Shown piece after piece: positions 24,228 to 31,146 of a DNA stretch of 38,366 nucleotides (its first letter is position 1; each line of letters starts with the position of its first letter). Where the stretch lies: positions 1 to 38,366 of IMG/VR virus record IMGVR_UViG_3300036766_000322; one strand, given 5' to 3'. Made by a program: the position numbers and the translations under genes. The stretch is from a virus. Below the pieces are notes generated by a model, which saw nothing but the letters and a program-made list of their open reading frames with translations, did no database searches and had not been told where the DNA came from.

Positions 24228-24767
24228 CTACGCATCTATTACCTTATTACCTGTATCTTGCGGTATTTCGGTGGAGGGCTGCTCCTGAACTGCTATGACT
24301 GGCTCGGATACATCTACTGGCTGCTGATGCCTCTCATACATATTTATAATGATTGCGTGAACATCCGAGGATATGCCCTGCCCCGATTCAAGCCTTGACT
24401 TATCCCAGGCCACCCCTGCACACCATGAGGCAGAGTGCATTATCCGAGCTTTTTGGTCTATGGAGACGAATGCGTTATTAGTTTCCAGCTCTTTCTGTAG
24501 GCTGTCTCTTGCTGTAGCTGCCAGCTGTTGGTTCTTGATTGATTCCCTTTCCCAGAGCTTGATTTTTTGTTCCGGCTTTAGGAGTTCAAGTCTTTGATTT
24601 TCCTCATTAATCCATTGATAGAGAGTTTTTGGGGTTACACCTATTGAAGCTGCTATTTCGGTTTTGCTTTTGAACCCTTGCTTGATTTTTCGTAAGACTA
24701 TTTGTTTATTTTTCGGACTGGTATGCCTGTAACCTTTCTTATACACTTTTGGGGTATTTTGCCTCAT
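24228..24767 (-). CDS. Terminase small subunit-like HTH protein
   Basis: 179 aa from ATG 24767. A helix-turn-helix (KTEIAASIGVTPKTLYQWI) lies in the first 50 residues and is followed by helices, fitting TerS or HTH DNA-recognition proteins near terminase. The longer reading from 24836 would run through a promoter whose predicted transcription start falls at 24767-24768, so the ATG at 24767 is preferred, on a leaderless mRNA. It is the first gene of the leftward late operon. Confidence 0.65.
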   Translation of the reverse strand: MRQNTPKVYKKGYRHTSPKNKQIVLRKIKQGFKSKTEIAASIGVTPKTLYQWINEENQRLELLKPEQKIKLWERESIKNQQLAATARDSLQKELETNNAFVSIDQKARIMHSASWCAGVAWDKSRLESGQGISSDVHAIIINMYERHQQPVDVSEPVIAVQEQPSTEIPQDTGNKVIDA

Positions 24768-24774
24768 GTGGGTA

Positions 24775-24803
24775 TTAATACCACACTTTAATGTGTTTGT
24801 CAA
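24775..24803 (-). promoter_or_regulatory. Putative late-operon promoter with palindromic operator
   Basis: TTGACA (24798-24803), 17-nt spacer, TATTAA (24775-24780), then 7 nt to the TerS ATG. The 12-bp palindrome GGTATTAATACC (24771-24782) covers the -10 box, and ACAC/GTGT arms lie in the spacer. The motif tgaggcattttacccc upstream and tgaggcaaaatacccc at the start codon form a near-direct repeat around it. Confidence 0.6.
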
Positions 24804-24965
24804 GTAGTTTATGGGGTATGGGGTAAAATGCCTCACATAACGGGTTACGAGGATTGCTTGAGATTGATTAATGAGACTAGGTTGATAGTAGAGTATGGGT
24901 TGTTAAGGGCTGTATCTACCACCCCCAAACCCCCTAAAGGGGATTCAAGGCATATTTCTATCATT

Positions 24966-24983
24966 AGAGAATTCTAATTCTCT
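24966..24983. terminator. AT-rich inverted repeat downstream of the DUF559 gene
   Basis: AGAGAATT (24966-24973) and AATTCTCT (24976-24983) are perfect inverted arms just past the stop of the leftward DUF559 gene. A second weak CCCC/GGGG hairpin lies beside it (about 24929-24940). This could be a weak terminator or a protein-binding site. Confidence 0.4.
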
Positions 24984-25012
24984 TTAAAATCAACAATAAA
25001 TTGGTCGTAGTG

Positions 25013-25621
25013 CTATGAGATGCTTGGTTTGCTTATCTCGGTGCTTTGAGCGTCTTTGTTTGTTCGACTCTCAACGCCAAGTCTTACACGCACAGCGGAG
25101 GCGATTTTATTACATACGGTTCTTATGTCTTCATTGACTTCATGGTTGGTAAATCTTCTGGTTGCAATGCCCATGCTTTCTAATAGCTCATCTCTTTTAC
25201 CGTCATAAAATCTTTGTTTGTAATTGTATTTGTGATGCAATCCATCTATCTCAATGCAGAGCTTGGCTTTTGTTATATAAATATCTAAGATAAAAAATGA
25301 TTTTTGATGATGAATAACATGCTGAAAAATACAATCCACGCCATAATGCTTTTTAATCCCCGGCTTAAGCATTTTTATTAACGCTTGCTCTGCCACTGTA
25401 GCTTTAACTCTTAATTCATGCCTGTAAATACGGGCTTGCTTGTTTCTTTGAGTTTGAGTTTCTAATAGTGTATTTTTATATCGGGGGTTTTCAAATTGTT
25501 TTTCCTGAGGGCGTGTAGTGGACATAACGGGAATTATTCCGATGATATTACCATGTGCATCCTTCCTGATTATATCACTGCACTGCTTCCTTGACCAGTA
25601 TTGTAATTTCTTTTTTCTCAC
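25013..25621 (-). CDS. DUF559/Vsr-fold endonuclease
   Basis: 202 aa, GTG start. The second half has ATVAEQALIKML, FFILDIYITKAKLCIEIDGLHH and SMGIATRRFTNHEV, the E...FxxDFx...EIDG..H...RF pattern of DUF559 nucleases related to Vsr. Probably cuts DNA, as a homing-like nuclease or a packaging-associated one given its place beside TerS. It has its own promoter with the start codon at the predicted +1, and AAAGGATAT before the GTG. Confidence 0.75.
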   Translation of the reverse strand: MRKKKLQYWSRKQCSDIIRKDAHGNIIGIIPVMSTTRPQEKQFENPRYKNTLLETQTQRNKQARIYRHELRVKATVAEQALIKMLKPGIKKHYGVDCIFQHVIHHQKSFFILDIYITKAKLCIEIDGLHHKYNYKQRFYDGKRDELLESMGIATRRFTNHEVNEDIRTVCNKIASAVRVRLGVESRTNKDAQSTEISKPSIS

Positions 25622-25627
25622 ATATCC

Positions 25628-25656
25628 TTTATACCATTTTTAAAAATCCATTGCAA
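25628..25656 (-). promoter_or_regulatory. Putative promoter for the DUF559 gene
   Basis: TTGCAA (25651-25656), 17-nt spacer, TATAAA (25628-25633), 6 nt, then GTG at 25621. Confidence 0.55.
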
Positions 25657-25680
25657 ATGCTATAAACAGAGCTAATAGGC

Positions 25681-25881
25681 GATATTAATAGATTTAATGA
25701 GTTAGATGTCTGTGGATACCTGATTTCCGGGTTTTGGGGGTTAGTGATATTTTACATAATCTTATCTCCTCATTAATCCCGCTTATGCGCTTATCCATCT
25801 ATTAATATTATTTATAGGCTGCTGGCATGGATGTTGACAACCAAATCCCTATTAATAAAATAAATCAATCTATTAATATTA
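25681..25881. repeat. Repeated CTATTAATATTA-type sites in the divergent intergenic region
   Basis: The 340-bp region 25622-25960 holds no convincing gene. The 14-mer atctattaatatta occurs at 25797-25810 and 25868-25881, the core is inverted at 25682-25691, and partial copies lie at 25849-25857 and 25911-25920. These overlap the rightward promoters and may be operators or part of an AT-rich origin. Confidence 0.65.
25834..25861 (+). promoter_or_regulatory. Putative rightward promoter (upstream)
   Basis: TTGACA (25834-25839), 16-nt spacer, TAAAAT (25856-25861). Its transcript would read into the small-gene operon. Confidence 0.45.
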
Positions 25882-25886
25882 TAAAT

Positions 25887-25915
25887 TGGACAATGATATA
25901 TAGCTATGATATATT
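25887..25915 (+). promoter_or_regulatory. Putative rightward promoter with +1 at an ATG
   Basis: TGGACA (25887-25892), 17-nt spacer, TATATT (25910-25915), then 6 nt to ATG 25922. The palindrome ATATTAATAT overlaps the -10 box. Confidence 0.6.
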
Positions 25916-25921
25916 AATATC

Positions 25922-26161
25922 ATGGTAAGGGAAAAACGAAATAAAAAGGAGGTGAGAACGATGAAAGAATTACTCCGGATAATCAAAATGAAAAAAGGCA
26001 TGTATCACGTATATACAGCCAATTTTTATCTGATTTTAGTGAATGAGGTGAGAGGTATCGGTATATACTTTGACGGCTCAACGCTCTGCAAAACATACAG
26101 GCATACAGACATTGCAAAAGCAATTAATTACATCTGCAAAAAGGAGTTGCTATTTGCTTAA
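25922..26161 (+). CDS. Small protein, first gene of the accessory operon (79 or 66 aa)
   Basis: Two starts are possible: ATG 25922, exactly at the predicted transcription start, or ATG 25961 behind the very strong AAAAGGAGGTGAGAACG. The core (MKKGMYHVYTANFYLILVNEVRGIGIYFDGS) is a short beta-type domain. No family recognised. Having both a leaderless and a Shine-Dalgarno start in the same frame is notable. Confidence 0.65.
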   Translation: MVREKRNKKEVRTMKELLRIIKMKKGMYHVYTANFYLILVNEVRGIGIYFDGSTLCKTYRHTDIAKAINYICKKELLFA

Positions 26162-26215
26162 CCCGATAAGTCCTGACGCTCAGGCAGAGGCAGGCAAGGC
26201 AAAAGGAGAGGGAAA

Positions 26216-26524
26216 ATGATAGACAAAAACAACTATACACGGTCAGAGATGCCGCAATATTATAGAGATTTAGCTCTCGATTGCGCCTCGGAACTCAATG
26301 AACTTGACGACAATGAACTACTTGAAAAGTTGGGTCGCAGTGTCCCGTTCTGCGTATGCGGTCAGGAACATGGCGGATACGGTGGTGTTCCGATTATTTC
26401 TGAAAAAGAACGTGAGGGCAGACCGCCGATAATTACGGCATACATCGCACAGGAGGAATGCGCCGAGAAGGCAACTTCGATAGGAAAATATAAATATATA
26501 ATAGAAAGGGACGGGAGCAAATAA
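26216..26524 (+). CDS. Hypothetical protein (102 aa)
   Basis: Preceded by AAAGGAGAGGGAAA. The N-terminal half is acidic and helical (ALDCASELNELDDNELLEKLG). It then has VCGQEHGGYGGVP and a short C-terminal beta part with isolated cysteines. Not recognised. Confidence 0.65.
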   Translation: MIDKNNYTRSEMPQYYRDLALDCASELNELDDNELLEKLGRSVPFCVCGQEHGGYGGVPIISEKEREGRPPIITAYIAQEECAEKATSIGKYKYIIERDGSK

Positions 26525-26653
26525 ATTGATAACAGAAGCTGGACTCAAGAAATAAACATCATTGAGTTTGTATCTCATATTACAGGGCATGATGCCGATT
26601 TTATACAAGGATATATCAAGACAAGCAAGGCAAAAGGAGAGGAGGGAAAATGA
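26525..26653 (+). CDS. Possible 43-codon ORF with ATT start, or gene remnant
   Basis: Directly after the previous TAA an open frame reads IDNRSWTQEINIIEFVSHIT and continues GHDADFIQGYIKTSKAKG. It has GGGAG 7 nt before a possible ATT start. The composition looks like protein, but there is no ATG, GTG or TTG in frame, so this may be a decayed gene. Confidence 0.25.
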   Translation: MDNRSWTQEINIIEFVSHITGHDADFIQGYIKTSKAKGEEGK

Positions 26654-26868
26654 AAACTCAATCATGGATTATCAAACAAGGAGGGAAGATGAAAACGATA
26701 GAGAAAGAAACAGCAATTGGGGCATTGGAAAAGGCAAAAGCAGACTGGCATAAGGCTGACGTAGACTTGTGGAAGGCTAATGAAACTAAATTTAAAGCTA
26801 ATGCAGACTGGCTAAAGGCTGAAGAAACCCTGTGTAGAATAATAGAAGAGGAGGAGCAATGCAATTAA
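26650..26868 (+). CDS. Small Ala/Lys/Trp heptad-like protein (72 aa)
   Basis: Starts at ATG 26650 (after GGAGGGAAA) or ATG 26689 (after AAGGAGGGAAG). KAKADWHKADVDLWKANETKFKANADWLKAE repeats a K-A-x-A-D-W spacing, giving a long amphipathic helix. Similar KAxADxxKA repeats occur in other small phage proteins. Function unknown. Confidence 0.6.
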   Translation: MKTQSWIIKQGGKMKTIEKETAIGALEKAKADWHKADVDLWKANETKFKANADWLKAEETLCRIIEEEEQCN

Positions 26869-27065
26869 AGACATGGGATAAAAAATATATGTATGACATG
26901 GACTCTATCGTGAAAAGCGGGATAGACTTAAAAAATATATTGTCAACTCCCATAACAGAAACGCCGTGCCGGAATAGCAGATGTCCACATTATACTACTG
27001 AATGCCGTTATAATCTACAAAACCAATGCCTGAAAAACTACATAGACAGAGGAGGCAACAAATGA
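26859..27065 (+). CDS. Cys-cluster small protein (68 aa)
   Basis: The ATG follows GAGGAGGAGCA and overlaps the previous gene by 10 nt. The C-terminal CRNSRCPHYTTECRYNLQNQC has four cysteines and a histidine, likely zinc-binding. Function unknown. Confidence 0.6.
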   Translation: MQLKTWDKKYMYDMDSIVKSGIDLKNILSTPITETPCRNSRCPHYTTECRYNLQNQCLKNYIDRGGNK

Positions 27066-27202
27066 AACAACTGCTAATTAGATTATCAAAAGCAGACCAC
27101 AAAGCCTTAAAACAACTGGCATTGGATAGAGATACCAGCATGAACACGCTGATATTACAAATGATTGAGATTTTAGTGAAAAAGGAGGAGGTGGAGAAAT
27201 GA
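27062..27202 (+). CDS. Ribbon-helix-helix (Arc-like) DNA-binding microprotein (46 aa)
   Basis: MKQLLIRLSKADHKALKQLA followed by LDRDTSMNTLILQMIEILV has the beta strand, helix, turn, helix pattern of RHH repressors. It is the only clear candidate regulator in this operon and may act on the repeated AT-rich sites at 25.7-25.9 kb. Overlaps its neighbours by ATGA junctions. Confidence 0.7.
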   Translation: MKQLLIRLSKADHKALKQLALDRDTSMNTLILQMIEILVKKEEVEK

Positions 27203-27744
27203 AAATAACTAAAAAATGGTTAGAAGAAAAAAGTGCTTGCCACGAGGGGATTGAGGCTTTTGGCTGCCAGAAGGAAACAGACAGCGTAAAAATTTTAAAG
27301 AAGTTAATCATGGGAAAAAAATTACAATGGGCTAACTGGCTCATTGTCAGGGTAATGACATATAAGCAGTATGTATCCTATGCGGTTTATGCGGCTGAGC
27401 AGGTGATTGATATTTATGAGCACAAATACCCCGATGATAATAGACCACGGCAAGCAATAGACGCAACAAAAAAATGTATAAAAAGTCCTACAAAAGAAAA
27501 TAAAGCGGCGGCTGATGCGGCTTATGCGGCTTATGCGGCTTATGCGGCTTCTTATGCGGCTTATGCGGCTTATGCGGCTGATGCGGCTGATGCGGCTTAT
27601 GCGGCTTATGCGGCTTATGCGGCTTATGCGGCTTATGCGGCTTATGCGGCTTATGCGGCTTATGCGGCTTATGCGGCTTATGCTATGAGATTGAAAATCC
27701 TTAAATACGGAATACGGCTATTGTGCAAGAAGGAGGAGAAATGA
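27199..27744 (+). CDS. Imm5-like protein with (Tyr-Ala-Ala)n tandem repeat (181 aa)
   Basis: The first half (KLQWANWLIVRVMTYKQYVSYAVYAAEQVI then HKYPDDNRPRQAIDATKKCI) resembles the putative immunity Imm5 domain found in toxin-immunity loci and phages. The second half is a 55-residue run of YAA/DAA triplets, expected to be an alanine-rich helix, and a basic tail. Ribosome site AAAAAGGAGGAGGTGGAGAA. No toxin gene is recognised beside it, so the immunity role is uncertain. Confidence 0.6.
   Translation: MKITKKWLEEKSACHEGIEAFGCQKETDSVKILKKLIMGKKLQWANWLIVRVMTYKQYVSYAVYAAEQVIDIYEHKYPDDNRPRQAIDATKKCIKSPTKENKAAADAAYAAYAAYAASYAAYAAYAADAADAAYAAYAAYAAYAAYAAYAAYAAYAAYAAYAMRLKILKYGIRLLCKKEEK
27514..27678 (+). 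repeat. 9-bp (tatgcggct)n microsatellite within the Imm5-like gene
   Basis: Eighteen 9-bp units (15 tatgcggct, 3 gatgcggct) with one extra Ser codon interrupting after the fourth unit. The last nine units are perfect copies. Length changes would keep the frame. Confidence 0.97.
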
Positions 27745-27917
27745 ATAAAATAATAACAATTTTTGATGCGCCGATTGCAGAATTCAAAACTCAAAAAGCG
27801 GCGATTAAATTTGCAAAGCGAGTGATGCGGCCTGTAAGAATTGTTAAGGCTGAACGCTCCCTATATGATTGGTGTTGCAAAAAACCTGTATATCATGTTG
27901 TTTTGGAGGGAAATTAA
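27741..27917 (+). CDS. Small basic protein (58 aa)
   Basis: The start overlaps the previous stop (ATGA) after AAGGAGGAGAA. IITIFDAPIAEFKTQKAAIKFAKRVMRPVRIV is compact alpha/beta and basic, suggesting nucleic-acid or protein binding. Not recognised. Confidence 0.6.
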   Translation: MNKIITIFDAPIAEFKTQKAAIKFAKRVMRPVRIVKAERSLYDWCCKKPVYHVVLEGN

Positions 27918-27918
27918 T

Positions 27919-28122
27919 ATGGGAAACATGAGACATTGCAGATTTGAAAACACGTATCACGATTTAGTCGATTGTTATGAAGCTTTGGGGGAGGAAGGTG
28001 TTGACAGCCTCGTGAAAAATGCGAATCAATACGAGAAAAAATACATCACAAAACTCATTAAACTTTGCAGCGATATTGCAGCAGATTTTATGGAGGAGGC
28101 AGAAGAGGAGGTAGAGAAATGA
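27919..28122 (+). CDS. Small acidic protein (67 aa)
   Basis: ATG 27919 follows TTTTGGAGGGAAATTAAT. Helical, ends in a run of Glu (MEEAEEEVEK) encoded by the repeated ribosome-site linker of the next gene. Not recognised. Confidence 0.6.
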   Translation: MGNMRHCRFENTYHDLVDCYEALGEEGVDSLVKNANQYEKKYITKLIKLCSDIAADFMEEAEEEVEK

Positions 28123-28286
28123 CAGAAAAAGAGATGACACCCGAACAGGTTGAGAACTGGCGCAAAGTGCTTTGTGAAATATTGGGGCCGTATGCCCTAA
28201 TAATGCCAGTAGAGGATGTCCATAAATTCAGAGACAAGCTTCAAAAAAAAGTAAATACTCTATCGGTAAAGGAGGGAAAAAAATGA
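28119..28286 (+). CDS. Conserved small phage protein (EQVENWRKVL..GPYALIMP, 55 aa)
   Basis: MTPEQVENWRKVLCEILGPYALIMP followed by a short helix matches a frequent small phage protein type of unknown function. Starts by ATGA overlap behind GAGGAGGTAGAGAA. Confidence 0.65.
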   Translation: MTEKEMTPEQVENWRKVLCEILGPYALIMPVEDVHKFRDKLQKKVNTLSVKEGKK

Positions 28287-28420
28287 CAGGAAATCTAATA
28301 AAGGACATGGTATTAATGAGCAGGGGTATTATGATTATGGAAGATGAGCCGACAGAACAATCAGAGCAGGTATGCAACGGTGATTGCCAGACCTGTAAAA
28401 AATGCGGGGAGGATGTATGA
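28283..28420 (+). CDS. Cys-cluster microprotein (45 aa)
   Basis: ATG after AAAGGAGGGAAAAA, overlapping the previous stop. The C-terminal CNGDCQTCKKCGEDV has four closely spaced cysteines, likely metal-binding. The end overlaps the next start (ATGA). Confidence 0.6.
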   Translation: MTGNLIKDMVLMSRGIMIMEDEPTEQSEQVCNGDCQTCKKCGEDV

Positions 28421-28815
28421 GTTATCGTAGCGACAAATGCACAAAGGAGGAACTGTTAGCATTTAAAGCGGAGGTTATAAAATGGCTCAACGAATATGGC
28501 ATAGATACAGCAAAACTTGATTTGAGGGCCTATAATAGCTACGGAGGGGACATAAGAATTTACACAGGCGATTATATGGAATTGACAAACAGAAAAAGCA
28601 GTTTCAGGCGGATACCGGAAGACACAGTCAAGGATGGAAGTAGAACCACATATCACGGCACAAGAGGACATCACACAACACGATATGTTACCCCTATAAT
28701 AATCAACAGAGACGAATGGGATTTTTTCAAGGAAAGCATGAGGGGGGAGCATCAGGACTGTTACGATGATTATCATAAATTAGAAAAATTAAAAAACAAA
28801 GTGGAGGAGGCATGA
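28417..28815 (+). CDS. Hypothetical protein (132 aa)
   Basis: ATG 28417 overlaps the previous stop. Contains YNSYGGDIRIYTGDYMELTN and a His-rich segment (YHGTRGHHTTRYV). Soluble, no recognised domain. The stop overlaps the next start. Confidence 0.6.
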   Translation: MSYRSDKCTKEELLAFKAEVIKWLNEYGIDTAKLDLRAYNSYGGDIRIYTGDYMELTNRKSSFRRIPEDTVKDGSRTTYHGTRGHHTTRYVTPIIINRDEWDFFKESMRGEHQDCYDDYHKLEKLKNKVEEA

Positions 28816-28991
28816 TGCAAGAATACCTAATCTACCGGAACGGAAGATTGCGCTGCATAGTCAATGAGGATAAGGCGGAGGCAACGCTAAAACTGTTGCA
28901 GGGCAGCTATCCGATGGATGAATTTGAAATGATTGAGAAGCCGGAGGGCAAGATTAAAAAAATACTGGAGGTGAAAAATGAAGACTTTTAA
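28812..28991 (+). CDS. Small protein (59 aa)
   Basis: Starts at ATGATG (28812 or 28815) behind GTGGAGGAGGC. MQEYLIYRNGRLRCIVNEDK suggests a beta hairpin, followed by a helical end. It overlaps the next gene by 14 nt. Not recognised. Confidence 0.6.
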   Translation: MMQEYLIYRNGRLRCIVNEDKAEATLKLLQGSYPMDEFEMIEKPEGKIKKILEVKNEDF

Positions 28992-29208
28992 GTCTGTTGG
29001 CAAGAAAACAGGACTAACGGGCAGGACGCTGGAAAGGTATATTTACTACATGAAAACCAGATGGGGAGAGAAAGAGGACTTACAATGCAAAACAGGATAT
29101 GCAGAAGAATGGGCTATGCGCTTCAAAATGCAGAGAGAATTTTCCTCCAGCGATAGTGAGGGACAAAGTATTTTGAAGGAAATGGCAAGGTCTGGAGGTG
29201 AGAAATGA
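28978..29208 (+). CDS. Small protein (76 aa)
   Basis: ATG 28978 after ACTGGAGGTGAAAA. The N-terminal VGKKTGLTGRTLERYIYYM could be a helix-turn-helix-like recognition segment, but it is too short to assign. Charged C-terminus. Confidence 0.55.
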   Translation: MKTFKSVGKKTGLTGRTLERYIYYMKTRWGEKEDLQCKTGYAEEWAMRFKMQREFSSSDSEGQSILKEMARSGGEK

Positions 29209-29429
29209 CGCTTGAATCCATAATACACGATATACAAAAATGGCAGGGACTCCATGACAAGAAGCAGGCACAGCTTGATAAGGCAAATGACCGATACGAC
29301 AGGGAGAAAGAAAATTGGAATAAAATCGTAAACAGGCTCACGCCTCAAATGTATAAACTTAGCCTAAAAATTGAGAAGGCTAAAATTTACGAGGGATATT
29401 ACAAAAGAGAGAAAGGAGAGGAAAAATGA
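29205..29429 (+). CDS. Small coiled-coil-like protein (74 aa)
   Basis: Starts by ATGA overlap after TCTGGAGGTGAGAA. Highly charged and helical (KKQAQLDKANDRYDREKENW). No family recognised. Confidence 0.6.
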   Translation: MTLESIIHDIQKWQGLHDKKQAQLDKANDRYDREKENWNKIVNRLTPQMYKLSLKIEKAKIYEGYYKREKGEEK

Positions 29430-29608
29430 ACAAAATAATCAAGAAGATTAAAAACTTGGAAGGGATTGATAAGTTTACTTTGGGGGTTCTGGTTTTTGGG
29501 ACTCTGTATATCGGCGGGCATCTGCTCTGGTTTTTTTTCAGGCATGAGATAATCAGTTGTGCGCTGGCTGGGCTTTGGGCGGCTGTCAAAATTTGTCATC
29601 TATTCTAA
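29426..29608 (+). CDS. Small membrane protein (60 aa)
   Basis: ATG after AAAGGAGAGGAAAA. One or two hydrophobic helices (FTLGVLVFGTLYIGGHLLWFFF, ISCALAGLWAAVKICHLF) with a basic N-terminus. Last gene of this operon; role unknown. Confidence 0.6.
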   Translation: MNKIIKKIKNLEGIDKFTLGVLVFGTLYIGGHLLWFFFRHEIISCALAGLWAAVKICHLF

Positions 29609-29670
29609 AGCGTGTTGCAAAACTGTTACGTTTTAAAGGAAAGGGGGATTTAAAGCGGTAAAAGTGATGG

Positions 29671-29688
29671 AGGTATGGGGCAATACCT
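29671..29688. terminator. Weak hairpin between convergent operons
   Basis: AGGTAT (29671-29676) pairs with ATACCT (29683-29688) around a 6-nt loop in the 150-bp gap between converging genes. There is no T tract. It may help terminate; otherwise nothing is seen in the gap. Confidence 0.3.
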
Positions 29689-29758
29689 TCTAATGCCTTT
29701 AAATTGAACTGGGGCGAGCCTGAGAAGCCTGCAAGCCTATTCAGTGCTTGCCCTGCCT

Positions 29759-30037
29759 TTAGAGTTGCAATAATCCATATTTCCGGCTTATTGCAATCCA
29801 TTTTTCCATTGTTTTTGGGCATTGTCTGAAATCCATACCAACGCCTTCCTCGCCCCTGAACCCCCACATTGAGCATAGCATGTCTTTTACTTCGTTGTGG
29901 ACTTTCCCTATTGATTCAGAAATTTCTTCCCCACACTCATTGCAATATAGTCCAGTATCACATAAATCATTAAAAAAACCACAGCAGTCAGACATCAAAT
30001 CTACATGAACTGGCATCTGAGTTCCTAACTCTACCAT
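29759..30037 (-). CDS. Small Cys-rich protein (92 aa)
   Basis: The ATG at 30037 is preceded by GGAAGGAGGTGAGAAAA; a longer GTG start at 30046 would leave no room for the ribosome site. Contains MSDCCGFFNDL and YCNECGEEI, likely a zinc-binding knuckle. Not recognised. Confidence 0.55.
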   Translation of the reverse strand: MVELGTQMPVHVDLMSDCCGFFNDLCDTGLYCNECGEEISESIGKVHNEVKDMLCSMWGFRGEEGVGMDFRQCPKTMEKWIAISRKYGLLQL

Positions 30038-30042
30038 TTTTC

Positions 30043-30246
30043 TCACCTCCTTCCTATTTCAAATTTCTGCTCACATTCAGCCTCAATTACAGCCTTCATC
30101 CTCATATCGCTTTTCATTTCCACTTGCCGGGCTTGGACACATCCGGCTATAAACGCCGCCCTCATGCGCTTGGACTCAATGCTGTGGATAATGGCGGTTG
30201 CAATGAGGATTAAGCCGAGCAGAATTAATGCCGTGCTGAGTTTCAT
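30043..30246 (-). CDS. Small N-terminally anchored membrane protein (67 aa)
   Basis: N-terminal hydrophobic helix (STALILLGLILIATAIIHSI) followed by a charged helical tail with two Cys. It overlaps the upstream VRR-NUC gene (ATGA). It is not near the lysis genes; function unknown. Confidence 0.6.
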   Translation of the reverse strand: MKLSTALILLGLILIATAIIHSIESKRMRAAFIAGCVQARQVEMKSDMRMKAVIEAECEQKFEIGRR

Positions 30247-30551
30247 TTATCCCCCTTTACGCCAATGAATATTAAAAAACTCTCAATATCCGCCCATGAC
30301 CTCGCTAATATATAATTACCTCCGGCATCCTCTATCAACTGCTGGAAGCCCTGCTGTTCTATACTAAGTTTACCCCGCTCTGATTTAATTTCCAAAAATA
30401 AAACTACGCCATTTTTTATGGCGATTAAATCACACCAGCCTTTCGCCGAGTAGATTGAGGGCGGGACACGCAAAACCCTAAAGCCGGAGTAGCCGAGCCT
30501 TGCTTGTATTTCAAGCATTATGGATTTTTCGTTTTGCGGCTTAGGCTTCAT
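30243..30551 (-). CDS. VRR-NUC domain nuclease
   Basis: 102 aa, the usual size of stand-alone VRR-NUC phage proteins. D41 in GWCDLIAI, E54-x-K56 in LFLEIKSERG and Q66/Q67 form the PD-(D/E)XK active site. Likely a structure-specific nuclease in phage replication or recombination; it is in the operon with the replication initiator. Confidence 0.85.
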   Translation of the reverse strand: MKPKPQNEKSIMLEIQARLGYSGFRVLRVPPSIYSAKGWCDLIAIKNGVVLFLEIKSERGKLSIEQQGFQQLIEDAGGNYILARSWADIESFLIFIGVKGDK

Positions 30552-30564
30552 TTTAACGCCTCCA

Positions 30565-31146
30565 TTATAATAATTTTGTTTCTGATTGTTTGTGCGTTAA
30601 TACCGCCATTGCTTTATGCTCATCGCCGATTAATATGGGTGTTGTGATATTGTCATGTAATCCGTTTATCGTGCTTTTGTGGTCATGGTAGCCGATTAGT
30701 TTTTCGGGATATTCTCTCGGATTCGCAGAGAAAACCCTATAGAGGCTCATAAATTCCTTCCGCTTCCACTTCCATTCATCCTCTGACATTACACAGATAG
30801 CCTGCCAATCGCCCAAAGCCCGAACAACCATGTGGATTATAGGGTCATCAAATACCACGCTCTTATCGTAGCCGATTCGTTTACAGGCATCTTCAAGTTT
30901 AATAAGGGCTTGCATTGCTTTGTCATCAATGCTTGTTGTTATTGATTCTCTAAAATCTACGGGCTTAGGGAAAAACCTTGATGTTTTGGCAACTCTATTA
31001 GCTGATTCTCTAAACTGTTCCAGCGTCATGTCTTTTAGAGCTTCAAAATAAAGCGATAACCGCTCCTCTGATAATGTCTGGTCGTAAATCTCAGCCATTG
31101 CTATCAAGATGCTGTCAAATATCTCTTTGTCATTTTTCGTTGTCAT
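30565..31146 (-). CDS. Replication accessory protein, DUF6475-like (193 aa)
   Basis: An N-terminal helical region with TLEQFRESANRVAKTSRFFPKPVDFRE, the FFPKP-type motif of phage replisome organiser or loader proteins (DUF6475-like). It overlaps the upstream initiator gene by 17 nt, as initiator/loader pairs often do. No helicase (Walker) motif here, so it probably recruits a host helicase. The ribosome site is AGGGAGGG. Confidence 0.6.
   Translation of the reverse strand: MTTKNDKEIFDSILIAMAEIYDQTLSEERLSLYFEALKDMTLEQFRESANRVAKTSRFFPKPVDFRESITTSIDDKAMQALIKLEDACKRIGYDKSVVFDDPIIHMVVRALGDWQAICVMSEDEWKWKRKEFMSLYRVFSANPREYPEKLIGYHDHKSTINGLHDNITTPILIGDEHKAMAVLTHKQSETKLL

Noticed and set aside
27514-27678. 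9-bp repeat as a regulatory array or CRISPR
   Set aside because: It lies fully within an ORF with a strong ribosome site and keeps the reading frame.
27199-27744. Toxin-immunity pair around the Imm5-like gene
   Set aside because: No neighbouring gene shows toxin features; only the resemblance to Imm5 is retained.
29586-29876. 96-aa minus-strand ORF spanning the convergent gap
   Set aside because: It overlaps a better-supported gene (29759-30037) and the end of the rightward operon and has no ribosome site; coding not supported.
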